Below, piece after piece: positions 17,122-26,228 of a DNA stretch of 64,000 bases. The stretch covers positions 4,369 through 68,368 of the forward strand of contig CAVORH010000049.1 of the NCBI GenBank assembly GCA_963698565.1. The letters are read 5' to 3'. Positions within the stretch are counted from its first letter, which is position 1, and every line of letters starts with the position of its first letter. The stretch comes from Sva-07 sp963698565 (lineage in GTDB: Bacteria; Actinomycetota; Acidimicrobiia; Acidimicrobiales; Ilumatobacteraceae). Below the pieces are notes generated by a model, which saw only the letters and a program-made list of their open reading frames with translations, searched no databases and had not been told where the DNA came from. The translations under genes and the position numbers were made by a program.

Positions 17122-20046
17122 TCAGGGCTGGTTGATCAGGATCTCCAACGCGTCGGCGATCAGGCTGCGGGCTTCCCCGACCTTCTCCTGGTAGAGCCCG
17201 AGGTCACCGTCCTGCAACGCCGCCTCGGCATCGGCGAAGGCCTGGTCGGCGTCGTTGAGCAGCGATGTGGGATCACCAGTGGCGATCTGCACACCGGGAT
17301 CGGTGACGGCCGGATCGACATCGCTGCCGTCGTCGGGCTCGGTCGGCTGGGCGATCTCCTCACCGAGGTCACCCCGGAAGCCCGGGAACAACCGGGCCAG
17401 AGCCTCGCCGACGGTCGGCTCGAGGACGGAGCGATCGTTGTACGAGACGATGACCGCGCGGTACTCGGTGACCGAGCCGACGTCGCCGGAGTTCTGCGGA
17501 ACCGACACGTAGTACGGCCGCACGTAGATCAGGCCGTCGCCGACCGGGATCAACTGGAGGTCACCGAAGCGAACCTCGGAGCCACCTCCACCGACGTTGT
17601 CGAGCGAGATCCTCCGGGAGATCGCCTCGGTCGACTCGGCGTTGCCGGCCACCCGCAGCGGACCGTCGGGCAGGTTGCCGTTGGCGTCCTCGACGATGTA
17701 GGTGGTGAGCTTGCCGTAGCTGTCCGGATCGCTCGAGGCCGTCATGTACGCCTGCAACTGCGTACGTTCGTCGTTCGTCGAGAACGGCACGAACGGCCGC
17801 AGCATCACGAAGTTCTCCTCCGAGGGTTCGCCCGGAGCGCTGGTGTCGAACATCGTGTAGTACGGGATGAACCGATCGGAGTTCGACTCGGTTGCGAAGG
17901 TGTTCTCGGCCGCAGTGTTGGTGCCGTCGGCGGTGACCGGTCCGCCGGCGTTGACCACCAGCTGCGATGGCTCGGTGCCCGGAGCCTGCGCCACCGACCA
18001 GGCGTTGCCGTCGCGCTGGAAGAACAGCGCCGGGTCGATGCGGTACTTCGAGTAGACGTCGGTCTGGATGCGGAAGAGATCCTCGGGGTAGCGCAGGTGC
18101 TGACGCAGCTCGTCGGGCATCTCGCTCAGCGGCGTGAACAGGTCGGGGAAGGCCCCGCGCCACGCCTGCAGGATCGGATCCTGCTCGTCGACGACGTAGA
18201 ACGTGGCCTCGCCGGTGTACGCATCGACGACCGCCTTCACGCTGTTGCGCACGTAGTTGTCGTTGTCGCTCAGGCCGGACTGCGGCGAGCGCTGCACGTC
18301 ACCGATGCGTTGGCCGTACGGGTACCGAGTGGTCGTCGTGTAGGCGTCGGTGACCCACACGGCTCGTCCGTCGATCGCCACGGGGTACGGGTCGGCGTCG
18401 TAGGACAGGAACGGCGCCAGCTTGCTGAGCCGGTCGTTGACGCCCCGCACCCACAGCATCTGCGAGTCGGGGTTGATGGCGCCCGACCCGAGCACGTTGT
18501 AGTCGAGGAAGGCGAGCGCAAAGGCGGCGCGACGGGCGAAGGAGTTCATCTCGACGCCGTTGGTGCCCTCGTACGCATGCGGCTCGGCGCACTCGCGCTC
18601 GGTGGACTCGCTGTTGGCGATGGCGTAGCCGGTGAGGATCGGGCTGAAGTACAGCTCGGGTCGGGCCAGCTCGACGGTGCGGTAGTCGGGACGCTGGTTC
18701 TCGAGCACGCGTCCGGTGGGTGCCATCACCAGACCGCACCCGCGGGTGTTGATCAGGTGCAGGCCCTGCCAGCTCTTGTTGGTCACGCCGCTGAGCTGGA
18801 GTTCGCGGGCGGCGATCAACACCTCTTCGGGCTCGGCGCCGTCATCGAGCACGTAGCGGTCGACATCGAGGTCGTCGATCGTCAGGCCGGCGACCTCGCC
18901 ACGGTCGACCAGGAACCTGGTCTCCATCTGCGACGGGTTCAACAGGCGCACGTTCTCGAGCGGCGCCAGGTTGTCCTCGACATCCTGCGCCGAGAGGGTC
19001 TGGAAGTCGACCGTGCGGACATCGACCTCGGTCAGCCCGAGCGACTCACGCGTCGCCGTGACGTTGCGCTCGATGTACGGCTCCTCGCGGACCTCCTGGT
19101 TCGGGTTGACGACGAGCGCCTGCACCACGGCCGGATAGATCAGCCCACCGACGATCGCGATCACGAGCCAGAGCGCCGAGGCGATGAACGGCAGGCGGAA
19201 CGACCCGGTTCGCACCACCGACAGGTACAGCCCGGCGGTGAGCAGCGCAATCAGGATCAGCAACATGATCGCCGGCAGCTGCGCATTGACCACCGAGTAC
19301 GTGGCGCCCTGGACGATGCCCCGCTCGGTGTTGGTGATCGCATACCGATCGAGCCAGTAATCGCCCGCCTTGACGACCGCCAGCACCGCGAGCAGCACGG
19401 CGAGGTGGGCCTTGGTCGCCTGGCGTACCACCGGCACCGGCGACACGAACACCACTCCGCCGTTGAGGATGTGGGCAGCGGCTGTCAGCAGCAGCACGAC
19501 GATCAGCGACGCGAAGAGCCAGTTGAGCACGAACGACAGGAACGGGAGCTGGAAGACGTAGAACCCGACATCGGCGCCGAACTGGGCGTCGGCGATACCG
19601 AACTCTCGGGCGTTGCGGAACAGCAACCAGTCCTGCCAGAGCGCCACCGCCGGCAGCGCGAGCAGCAGCGCGAAGATGAGCGCGATGCCGTAACGAACGA
19701 GCCGGAGACGATGCCCGAAGACATCGTGGAAGCGCTCGACATATGGATGCACGTTCGCGGGGAACGTGTCCGGAGCGACCCGATCGGCGATCCACAGGTT
19801 GATGCCCGCAATCAGGGCGAAGAGCCCGAAGAACACGCCGAACAACGTCAGCTTGGCGGAGATGACACCCCAGAAGACGTCCTCGCGTCCCAGCGATTCG
19901 TGCCACAGGTAGTCGACGTAGAACCGGGCGATCGCCCGGCCGAAGATGAGCACGAACAGGAACAGCCCGCCCAGGACGATGAGTACACCGCGACCCGTGA
20001 AGCGGCGACGGGGACGATCGATCGAGATCTCAGAGCTGCGCGCCAT
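17122..20046 (-). CDS. UPF0182 family membrane protein (COG1615)
   Basis: A 974-residue protein with seven hydrophobic helices in the first 300 residues and a large outside domain, the standard layout of actinobacterial UPF0182 proteins. Recognisable text includes FYVDYLWHESLGREDVFWG (in pieces), PFIASALWLV, TRESLGL, PVAIDGRAVWVTDAYTTTTRYPYGQ (in pieces) and IYVRPYYV. The C-terminal tail after about residue 870 is acidic and helical (DPTSLLNDADQAFADAEAAL). The role is unknown in the family. It is 12 bases downstream of the DivIVA-type gene. Confidence 0.93.
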   Translation of the reverse strand: MARSSEISIDRPRRRFTGRGVLIVLGGLFLFVLIFGRAIARFYVDYLWHESLGREDVFWGVISAKLTLFGVFFGLFALIAGINLWIADRVAPDTFPANVHPYVERFHDVFGHRLRLVRYGIALIFALLLALPAVALWQDWLLFRNAREFGIADAQFGADVGFYVFQLPFLSFVLNWLFASLIVVLLLTAAAHILNGGVVFVSPVPVVRQATKAHLAVLLAVLAVVKAGDYWLDRYAITNTERGIVQGATYSVVNAQLPAIMLLILIALLTAGLYLSVVRTGSFRLPFIASALWLVIAIVGGLIYPAVVQALVVNPNQEVREEPYIERNVTATRESLGLTEVDVRTVDFQTLSAQDVEDNLAPLENVRLLNPSQMETRFLVDRGEVAGLTIDDLDVDRYVLDDGAEPEEVLIAARELQLSGVTNKSWQGLHLINTRGCGLVMAPTGRVLENQRPDYRTVELARPELYFSPILTGYAIANSESTERECAEPHAYEGTNGVEMNSFARRAAFALAFLDYNVLGSGAINPDSQMLWVRGVNDRLSKLAPFLSYDADPYPVAIDGRAVWVTDAYTTTTRYPYGQRIGDVQRSPQSGLSDNDNYVRNSVKAVVDAYTGEATFYVVDEQDPILQAWRGAFPDLFTPLSEMPDELRQHLRYPEDLFRIQTDVYSKYRIDPALFFQRDGNAWSVAQAPGTEPSQLVVNAGGPVTADGTNTAAENTFATESNSDRFIPYYTMFDTSAPGEPSEENFVMLRPFVPFSTNDERTQLQAYMTASSDPDSYGKLTTYIVEDANGNLPDGPLRVAGNAESTEAISRRISLDNVGGGGSEVRFGDLQLIPVGDGLIYVRPYYVSVPQNSGDVGSVTEYRAVIVSYNDRSVLEPTVGEALARLFPGFRGDLGEEIAQPTEPDDGSDVDPAVTDPGVQIATGDPTSLLNDADQAFADAEAALQDGDLGLYQEKVGEARSLIADALEILINQP

Positions 20047-20058
20047 TGGCGCCGAACA

Positions 20059-21915
20059 CTAACGGCCGGCAGGGAGCAAGAGGCATCGGCACCCGATGTG
20101 CGCAGGTGCGAACGTGTGCCCGGTCGGGAACGCATCGCCGGCGGCGATCGTGCCGGCGAGAGAGTTGTCGTCGCAGTCGGCGCACCCCTGGCGGGAGTCG
20201 TCACAGGCCCACACCACCGGGGTCCCCGGCTCGATGGCAGCGAGGACACCGCGACCGTGCGCCATCCGCACGATGTCGTCGAGCTGCTCGTCGATGTGCT
20301 GTGTCTTCCACTCCCGGTAGACCGCACGGATCCGCTTGCTGATGTCGGCGCGGTCACCGTCGTCGATGCACCGGGCCAGCCGCTCACGCAACGGCTCGAC
20401 GAGCCATTCGGCGAGCACGTCGTCGGCGGCGGAGATCGCAGCGGCGGCGTCGGCGGCAGCCAGCGGCTTCGAGCGTCCGCCGAGCACTGCGCCGGCATCG
20501 GCGGCTGCGCGGAGCTCGTCGGAGATCGCGCCGGCGTACCGTCCCACGTGTTCGGCGGCCGCGGGAAGCAGCGCGTCGAGGTCACCGACGGGACCGGTGC
20601 CACGCAACGCCTCGAGCACCTCGTTCTGCTCGTCGGCCAGCGCTCGCTTGAGCTTTCGGGCCGATGCCACGATGATCGGCGTCAGGTCGGCGTCGCGAGA
20701 CTCGAACGGCGACAACACCGCATCGTCGACCTCATCGGCCCGGACCTCGTTGTCGGCGGCGTCGTCGGCGGCCGGCTCGTCGGCGGCGTCGACGGTCGCC
20801 GGCATCTCGGGCTCGGTGACCACCGCCTCCGCGCGCAGCCGGGCGAACAGGTCGACCACGACGTCGTCACGCTCCCGCGACTCGGTGGCGTCCTCGGCGA
20901 CATCGGCCGCGACGTGGACCTCGTTCGCGTCCGGCTCGACCGCAACGTCCTCGACCGCAACGTCCTCGACCGCGACGTCCTCGACCGCAACGTCCTCGGC
21001 GGTCGTCTCGTCCTCGTCCTCGACCGCGACGTCGACCTGAGCGTCGTCATCGACCTGAGCGTCGTCATCGACCTGAGCGTCGTCATCGACCTGGGCGTCG
21101 TCGACGACCTCGACGGCGTCATCGACCTGGGGTGTCGGCTCGATCGGCTCGGTCTCGACCGCCTCGGTCTCGACCGCCTCGGCCTCGATGGGCGTCGCCT
21201 CGACCGGACGCGGCGAGTTGGGCACCATCACCGGCACCGGTCCGGTCGTCGGTGCCAGATTCACGTACTCATCGGGCTCCCCCAGCGGCTGCAGCTCCGA
21301 CACCACGTCGACCGCCACCAGACGAGCCCGCTCGAACGACTGCATCAGGCGGTCGCGTCCGTGCAACAACTGTTCGATCTGCTCGCGAGCCAGTTCACGC
21401 CGCCGTGCGAGTTCGCTGAGCACGCGCTCTCGGTACGCCCGTGCCTCGTTGACCATCTCGCGACCCTGCTGCTTGGCCATTGCGAGTTCGGCCTCGGCAT
21501 CGGCGGCCGCGTCGGTGCGCCGCCGCGAGGCCTCGATCTCGGCCTCCTCGCGCATCCGAGCCGCTTCGTCACTGGCCTCGTTCAGCAGTTGCGCGGCGGC
21601 CTGCTCTGCCTTCTGACGGATCTCGACCGCGCTCTCGCGTGCCGTGGTGAGCACGCGAGCGGTCTCCTCACCGAGCAGCCGGGTGAGCGCGGCGTCGTCG
21701 AGTTGCGCCGTCGACAGGTCGGGGCTCGACTGTGCGGTGCGCAGCTCCCGCTCCAGGAACCGCTCGCGCTCCTGGAGCCGCCCGAGCTCGGCTGCGATCA
21801 TCCGCAGGAAGTCGCGCACTTCGGCCTGGTCGAACCCGCGCCGGCTGGTGCTGAAACCGGCGTCGGCAACCGACGCCGGAGACGACGGATCGGGTCGGGT
21901 GAAGGACATGGCCAT
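20059..21915 (-). CDS. DivIVA-type coiled-coil protein with a Cys/His C-terminal domain
   Basis: A 618-residue protein. The first 50 residues carry a DivIVA-like lipid-binding start (STSRRGFDQAEVRDFLRM); residues to about 200 are coiled coil. The middle is very acidic with tandem peptide repeats (AQVDDD, then VEDVA). From about residue 390 a helical region leads to a C-terminal module with CDDSRQGCADCDDNS, TFAPAHIGCRCLL, which looks like the metal-site end of SPP1 gp7/MuF-type phage proteins. Start: TAGCGT lies six bases before the ATG (leaderless pattern). A polar-growth or division scaffold role is inferred only from the N-terminus. Confidence 0.82.
   Translation of the reverse strand: MAMSFTRPDPSSPASVADAGFSTSRRGFDQAEVRDFLRMIAAELGRLQERERFLERELRTAQSSPDLSTAQLDDAALTRLLGEETARVLTTARESAVEIRQKAEQAAAQLLNEASDEAARMREEAEIEASRRRTDAAADAEAELAMAKQQGREMVNEARAYRERVLSELARRRELAREQIEQLLHGRDRLMQSFERARLVAVDVVSELQPLGEPDEYVNLAPTTGPVPVMVPNSPRPVEATPIEAEAVETEAVETEPIEPTPQVDDAVEVVDDAQVDDDAQVDDDAQVDDDAQVDVAVEDEDETTAEDVAVEDVAVEDVAVEDVAVEPDANEVHVAADVAEDATESRERDDVVVDLFARLRAEAVVTEPEMPATVDAADEPAADDAADNEVRADEVDDAVLSPFESRDADLTPIIVASARKLKRALADEQNEVLEALRGTGPVGDLDALLPAAAEHVGRYAGAISDELRAAADAGAVLGGRSKPLAAADAAAAISAADDVLAEWLVEPLRERLARCIDDGDRADISKRIRAVYREWKTQHIDEQLDDIVRMAHGRGVLAAIEPGTPVVWACDDSRQGCADCDDNSLAGTIAAGDAFPTGHTFAPAHIGCRCLLLPAGR
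20941..21000. repeat. 15-bp tandem repeat, four units (inside the DivIVA-type gene)
   Basis: Four consecutive 15-base units (CGCAACGTCCTCGAC, with one CGCGAC variant and a last-base change) encode the repeated peptide VEDVA on the minus strand. Length changes here would keep the reading frame. Confidence 0.9.
21034..21105. repeat. 18-bp tandem repeat, four units (inside the DivIVA-type gene)
   Basis: Three exact units of GACCTGAGCGTCGTCATC and a fourth diverged unit encode repeated AQVDDD on the minus strand. It lies 33 bases from the 15-bp array, so this part of the protein is a two-array low-complexity acidic linker. Confidence 0.9.
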
Positions 21916-21979
21916 GGCGCAACGCTACGCAGTCCGACTTCTCAGATGGTGGCAATCGACGCGCACACCGCGCGCAACG

Positions 21980-23164
21980 TCAGCTGATGGGCACCAGCGG
22001 GTCGCCACCGAGATCCTCGAGCGCCGCAAGCGCCTCGTCGAGGGTCGCAACGGGGATGATCCTCACCTCGCCACGGCCGGCATCCTCCAGACGCTGACGC
22101 TCGACGGGGTCATCGAGTTCCGACTGCGAGGCCGGCACCAGGAACACCCGCACCCCGTTCTGGTGCACCGCCGACACCTTCTGGGCGAGGCCGCCGATCG
22201 CGCCGACCTCGCCGTTGAGGTTGATCGTGCCGGTCACGGCAACGTTCTGGTCGCCGGTGAGGGACCCGGGCGAGAGTTCGTCGATCATCGCGAGCGTGAA
22301 CGCCAGCCCGGCGGAGGGTCCGCCGATGTCACCGGTCTCGATGTCGACCTGGAACGGCAGCTGGATCGCACGTGTGTCGAACGGAACGAAGCCGACGATC
22401 GTGCGCTCCGGATCGTCGGGGGAGGCGGACAGTTCGACCGTCACGGTCTCCTGGCCCTCGCCCGGCCGCTCGATCACGAGATCGATCGTGTCGCCGGGCT
22501 GGCGGTCGGCGAGCACCGCACTGAGATCGTCGACCGACTCCAGCGTCACCCCGTCGGCTTCGAGGATCCGATCGGCTGGGTCGATCTGCTCGTCGGACGG
22601 AAACCATTCCTCGCACTCGCCGCCGTCGTCGGACGGGACCTTGCACAAGACGTCCTGCACGATCACGTCGCCAGGGGTGATCTCCACGTCGAAGCCCAAC
22701 GTGGTGAGCGCCACGTACTGCGCCTCCTGCTCTGCCGTTCGCATCATCTGCAGGTTGAATTCGCGTCGCTGGCTCGGCGTTCGTGCCCCGAACTTGTCCT
22801 CCTCGGTCAGGAAGTCGACCGCTGGGTCGTCGCGACCGGCGAACCACGACAACACCGACTGGTTCGGTGCCGTGACGGTCACGAAGACGAAGTCGTTGGC
22901 GGTGTCGAACCGCTCGACGCCGTCGGGGAGCTCGCCGAACACGATCCGGTCGTTCACGGGATCAGCCGACGCCGGGGTCAGGGCGTACGGCGTCGAGTTC
23001 ATCTCTCCCGTGCGCTGGTTCTCCTTGCTCGACACGAGGCCGGACGGAAGCAGCGACGCCACGCCGATCGCGGCGAGCGTCAGCAGGCCCAACGAGGCCA
23101 GAACCCAGGCCCACCACCGGTTGCGGGGGGTGGTCAGTACGATGTCGGTTGTCGTGTCGGTCAC
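21980..23164 (-). CDS. Secreted PDZ / Lon-like (S16) serine protease
   Basis: A 394-residue membrane-anchored protease. One N-terminal helix (WWAWVLASLGLLTLAAIGVA) is followed by a domain of about 120 residues, a PDZ-like region (DRILEADGVTLESVDDL) and a C-terminal Lon-type domain with the catalytic serine in GGPSAGLAFTLA and the lysine in GAIGGLAQKVSAV. This matches the actinobacterial YlbL-like family. Start uncertain: GTG at 23164 gives VTDTTTDIV; an in-frame GTG at 23176 is possible. Its 5' end overlaps the start of the divergent small membrane protein gene. Confidence 0.88.
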   Translation of the reverse strand: MTDTTTDIVLTTPRNRWWAWVLASLGLLTLAAIGVASLLPSGLVSSKENQRTGEMNSTPYALTPASADPVNDRIVFGELPDGVERFDTANDFVFVTVTAPNQSVLSWFAGRDDPAVDFLTEEDKFGARTPSQRREFNLQMMRTAEQEAQYVALTTLGFDVEITPGDVIVQDVLCKVPSDDGGECEEWFPSDEQIDPADRILEADGVTLESVDDLSAVLADRQPGDTIDLVIERPGEGQETVTVELSASPDDPERTIVGFVPFDTRAIQLPFQVDIETGDIGGPSAGLAFTLAMIDELSPGSLTGDQNVAVTGTINLNGEVGAIGGLAQKVSAVHQNGVRVFLVPASQSELDDPVERQRLEDAGRGEVRIIPVATLDEALAALEDLGGDPLVPIS

Positions 23165-23477
23165 GGATCTCACCACTCAGGCTGCGTGGATGGTCGGGCT
23201 CGCCGTGTTGGCGCTCGTCCTCGCGGGGTGGCGCAAGACTGCCAGACCCACGACCCGAACACCACGCAGGGACCCGATGTTGCGCCGATCGTGGGAACCG
23301 ATCGGCGTCGCCGAGACCACCACCTCGCTGTACAAGCGGCCCAGCCTGCTCCGCCGGCTGTGGGCGATCGTTGCGAGTTCGGGCATCGCCATCGTGATCG
23401 GCGCCGTCTTGGCGATCGTGATCGCCTTCGGGTCGGCCTTCCTCGTGATCACCCTCACCGACCTGTTGAAGCAGTGA
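23142..23477 (+). CDS. Small two-helix membrane protein
   Basis: A 111-residue protein of unknown function with two hydrophobic segments: near the start (AAWMVGLAVLALVLAGW) and at the end (GIAIVIGAVLAIVIAFGSAF). Between them is a basic stretch with TTSLYKRPSLLRRLW. Starts at 23142 (ATG) or 23154 (GTG) are both possible; a TACGAT box lies at 23138. Its stop overlaps the HEAT-repeat gene start (GTGA), so the two are one operon. Confidence 0.65.
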   Translation: MSVVVSVTDLTTQAAWMVGLAVLALVLAGWRKTARPTTRTPRRDPMLRRSWEPIGVAETTTSLYKRPSLLRRLWAIVASSGIAIVIGAVLAIVIAFGSAFLVITLTDLLKQ

Positions 23478-24064
23478 GCGATCCCGACCGGCGAGCCGTG
23501 GTGATCGCCGGTCACACGGGCGACATCGCCATGGCCCGCGCCGGCCTGGGCTCGTCGGACGGCGCCGTACGCGCAGCCGCACTCGGTGCGCTGGAACGCC
23601 TCGGCGAGCTGACCGACCCAGATCTTCGGACGGCGTTGAACGACCCCGACACGAGCGTCCGCCGCCGCGCAGCCGAGATCGCTGCGACTCACCCCGAGGT
23701 CGACCTCGTCGACACGCTCCACGACGGCGATGCACGCGTGGTCGAGGTGGCGGCGTGGGCCTGTGGCGAGCAGGAATCGAACCGCGACGACGTGGTCGAG
23801 GCGTTGATCGCATTGGCGGCCGAAGCCACCGACCCCCTCGTTCGCGAAGCAGCCGTTGCCTCGCTCGGCGCCATCGGCGACGATCGCGCCATCGAGGTGA
23901 TCATCGCCGCCTGCGCCGACAAACCGGCCGTGCGCCGTCGGGCGGTGCTGGCCCTCGCACCGTTCGATGGCGACCACGTCGAGGCCGCTGTCGACCGCGC
24001 CCTCGCCGACCGCGACTGGCAGGTCCGCCAAGCGGCCGAAGACCTCCGCCGCGCCCAGTCCTGA
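23474..24064 (+). CDS. HEAT-repeat protein
   Basis: A 196-residue all-helical protein built of about six HEAT/PBS-lyase-type repeats, each with the pattern of PDVRRRAAEI (for example DTSVRRRAAEIAA, DPLVREAAVASLGAIGD, KPAVRRRAVLALAPF, DWQVRQAAEDL). Such proteins act as protein-binding scaffolds. The GTG start overlaps the stop of the membrane protein upstream. No enzyme motif is visible. Confidence 0.85.
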   Translation: MSDPDRRAVVIAGHTGDIAMARAGLGSSDGAVRAAALGALERLGELTDPDLRTALNDPDTSVRRRAAEIAATHPEVDLVDTLHDGDARVVEVAAWACGEQESNRDDVVEALIALAAEATDPLVREAAVASLGAIGDDRAIEVIIAACADKPAVRRRAVLALAPFDGDHVEAAVDRALADRDWQVRQAAEDLRRAQS

Positions 24065-24091
24065 TTCGGCGACGGTCAGAACGGGCGGCGG

Positions 24092-24592
24092 TCAGAAGGT
24101 GTAGCGGTAGACGCTCGTGTCCCGCACGTCGAAACCGACTCGCCGATACAGCCGATGTGCCGACTCCCTCACCGGCCGACTCGTGAGATTGACGTCCTTT
24201 GCTCCACGAGCCCTCGCCTCGGCGAGCGCGGCCAGGTTCAGCTCGGCGCCGACACCGCGGCCACGCGCCGCCTCGTCGACCACCACGTCCTCGATCCAGG
24301 CCTTGAGACCGGTCGGGATCCGGTAGAAGGCGAGCGTGAGGCTGCCCAGGATCCGGCCGTCGACGCGAGCCACGAACAACACGGTGTCCGGACTGGCGAC
24401 GATCGCCTCCAGATGCTCCGGACCGGGTGGGGGAGACGACGACGAGAGCTGCGGGATGAGCCGCTGGAACGCTTCGACGAGTTCGTCGTCGACGCGCTCG
24501 GCGTGCACGATCTGCACGATCGGTGAGCCGGCCGAGCCAGTGCCCGCCGCTGGATCGTCGGTCGGAGAGTTCGAGGTGTCACTCACGAGCAT
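24092..24592 (-). CDS. GNAT family N-acetyltransferase
   Basis: A 166-residue acetyl-CoA dependent transferase. The core pattern is present: FVARVDGRILGSLTL, then WIEDVVVDEAARGRGVGAELN with the RGRGVG acetyl-CoA loop, then RESAHRLYRRVGFDVRD. The substrate is unknown. It is divergent from the PAC2 gene, with only 36 bases between starts. Confidence 0.9.
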   Translation of the reverse strand: MLVSDTSNSPTDDPAAGTGSAGSPIVQIVHAERVDDELVEAFQRLIPQLSSSSPPPGPEHLEAIVASPDTVLFVARVDGRILGSLTLAFYRIPTGLKAWIEDVVVDEAARGRGVGAELNLAALAEARARGAKDVNLTSRPVRESAHRLYRRVGFDVRDTSVYRYTF

Positions 24593-24628
24593 CGGACGCT
24601 ACTGCCTCACACCGGTAGCGTGGTCGAC

Positions 24629-25504
24629 GTGGGAACCGAGCACGTTCGATGGTTGGCGGAGCCGAACCTCAATCGACCCGTGCTCGTCGCCGCATTCACC
24701 GGGTGGAACGACGCAGGCGACGCAGCGTCCACCGCCCTGCGCACCATGGTCGAATCGTGGGGCGCCGACGCGCTCGCCGAGATCGACCCGGAGGCCTTCA
24801 CCGACTTCGCGACGGTGCGGCCGCAGGTACGCCTCGACGACGAACGCCACCGCTCGATCGTGTGGCCGGCCGTCGGCATCTGGTCGGCGTCGCTGCCCGG
24901 CACCGACGTGATCCTGGTACTCGGCCCGGAACCCGCACTGCGGTGGCGCCTGTTCTGCGAACAGATCAGTGGCATCGCAGACAGGTTCGGGGTCACGATG
25001 GCGATCTCGCTCGGCGCGCTGCTCGCTGACGTGCCGCACTCGCGTCCGGTCCCGCTGATCGGTACGGCCACCGACGACCGGCTCATCGAGCGTTTCGAGC
25101 TCCGCCGATCACAGTACGAGGGGCCCACCGGCATCGTCGGCGTCCTCCACGATCACCTGAACCGGTCGGGTATGGCCACCGCATCGCTGTGGGCAGCAGT
25201 TCCCGGCTATGCCTCGCAGATCCCGTCGCCGAAGGCCGCTCTCGCGCTCGTCGAACGGGCCTGCTCGATGATCGGCACGCCGGCACCGCTCGCCCGGCTG
25301 GCGGTCGAGTCAGCCGGCTACGACGCCCAGGTCGCCGCGTTGATCGGCGACGACGACGACATGATCGAGTACCTGTCTCGCCTCGAGCAACTCACCGACG
25401 AAGAGGGCGACACCAGCGACGACCTCACGAACGGCGCGCCCGTCGATCCCGACGTCCTCGTCGAAGAAGTCGAGCAGTTCCTGCGCGACCGCGACCCCGA
25501 CTGA
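24629..25504 (+). CDS. PAC2 family protein (proteasome-assembly-chaperone-like)
   Basis: A 291-residue protein of the PAC2 family common in actinobacteria. Family text includes PVLVAAFTGWNDAGDAAS near the N-terminus, ADVPHSRPVPL, GIVGVLHDHL, SLWAAVPGY, and a C-terminal DVDEVEQFL-like end (VEEVEQFLRDRD). The function is not established. The GTG at 24629 is seven bases after TAGCGT (leaderless pattern). Confidence 0.9.
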   Translation: MGTEHVRWLAEPNLNRPVLVAAFTGWNDAGDAASTALRTMVESWGADALAEIDPEAFTDFATVRPQVRLDDERHRSIVWPAVGIWSASLPGTDVILVLGPEPALRWRLFCEQISGIADRFGVTMAISLGALLADVPHSRPVPLIGTATDDRLIERFELRRSQYEGPTGIVGVLHDHLNRSGMATASLWAAVPGYASQIPSPKAALALVERACSMIGTPAPLARLAVESAGYDAQVAALIGDDDDMIEYLSRLEQLTDEEGDTSDDLTNGAPVDPDVLVEEVEQFLRDRDPD

Positions 25505-25508
25505 CGAC

Positions 25509-26210
25509 CTACTCCGAGCGCCAGATCGGTGACCGCACTGCGTCGAACGTGGCGGGAGACTCTTCGCCGCCGATCGCCGCGAACGCCATCGGCCCCCACC
25601 ACTGGACGCCCGCAGTCGCCTCGGGCAGAGCGTCGGCGGCGAACCAACCGACGTCGGCGGTCTCGAGCGGATGCGGAGTCAGTTCGCCGCCGGTGGCGGT
25701 GCAGTGGAACAGCAGCATGTACATCCCGAAGCGGCTGAACCCCATACGTTGACCGTCGACCACGCCGAGCAGGCGCTGCGGTTCGCAGTCGATGCCGGTC
25801 TCCTCGCTGACCTCTTTCACCGCCACCTCCGCCGGTGAGTAGCCGACGTCGGCCCAGCCGGTCGGGTACAGCCAGATCCCGGAATCCTTGCGTTGGACCA
25901 GCAGTATCTCACCGGCGTCGTTGCCGACGATCGCGCCGACGGCCACCTTCGGGGTGACGTAGCCCGGCACACCCTCGCCGATCGACTCCATCCACTCCTG
26001 CACGAAGTGATCGGTCTCGCGGCGCACCGCGATCTCTTCGCGTTCGTCCTCTTCGAGCTCGCGGGCACAGGCCTTGATGTCGGCGGCGACGTGCAGCACC
26101 TCCTCGAAGCGCTCCCGTTCGTACAGGTTCTCGGTGAAGCCCATGCCGGTGCGGGCGATCGCCGCCAACGTCTCGCTCCACCGCGCCAGATCGCGTCCAC
26201 TCACCGTCAC
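25509..26210 (-). CDS. NUDIX hydrolase with N-terminal Nudix_N-type region
   Basis: A 233-residue pyrophosphohydrolase. The Nudix box spans GWADVGYSPAEVAVKEVSEETG, read in two parts (GWADVGYSPAEVAV, KEVSEETG); the metal-binding EVSEE is intact. A roughly 90-residue helical N-terminal region precedes it, as in ADP-ribose pyrophosphatases of the YjhB type. The GTG start at 26210 follows TAGCGT by seven bases (leaderless). It lies downstream of glnD on the same strand. Confidence 0.9.
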   Translation of the reverse strand: MTVSGRDLARWSETLAAIARTGMGFTENLYERERFEEVLHVAADIKACARELEEDEREEIAVRRETDHFVQEWMESIGEGVPGYVTPKVAVGAIVGNDAGEILLVQRKDSGIWLYPTGWADVGYSPAEVAVKEVSEETGIDCEPQRLLGVVDGQRMGFSRFGMYMLLFHCTATGGELTPHPLETADVGWFAADALPEATAGVQWWGPMAFAAIGGEESPATFDAVRSPIWRSE

Positions 26211-26228
26211 GCCGCTCACGCTACGGCA

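Noticed and set aside
20941..21105. Possible CRISPR-like or regulatory repeat array
   Set aside because: The units are tandem without spacers, in frame, and encode acidic peptide repeats of the DivIVA-type protein.
18097..21987. A 1296-codon open frame on the plus strand
   Set aside because: Antisense to UPF0182 and the DivIVA-type gene, with repeats that merely mirror the acidic arrays; no start signal or family text.
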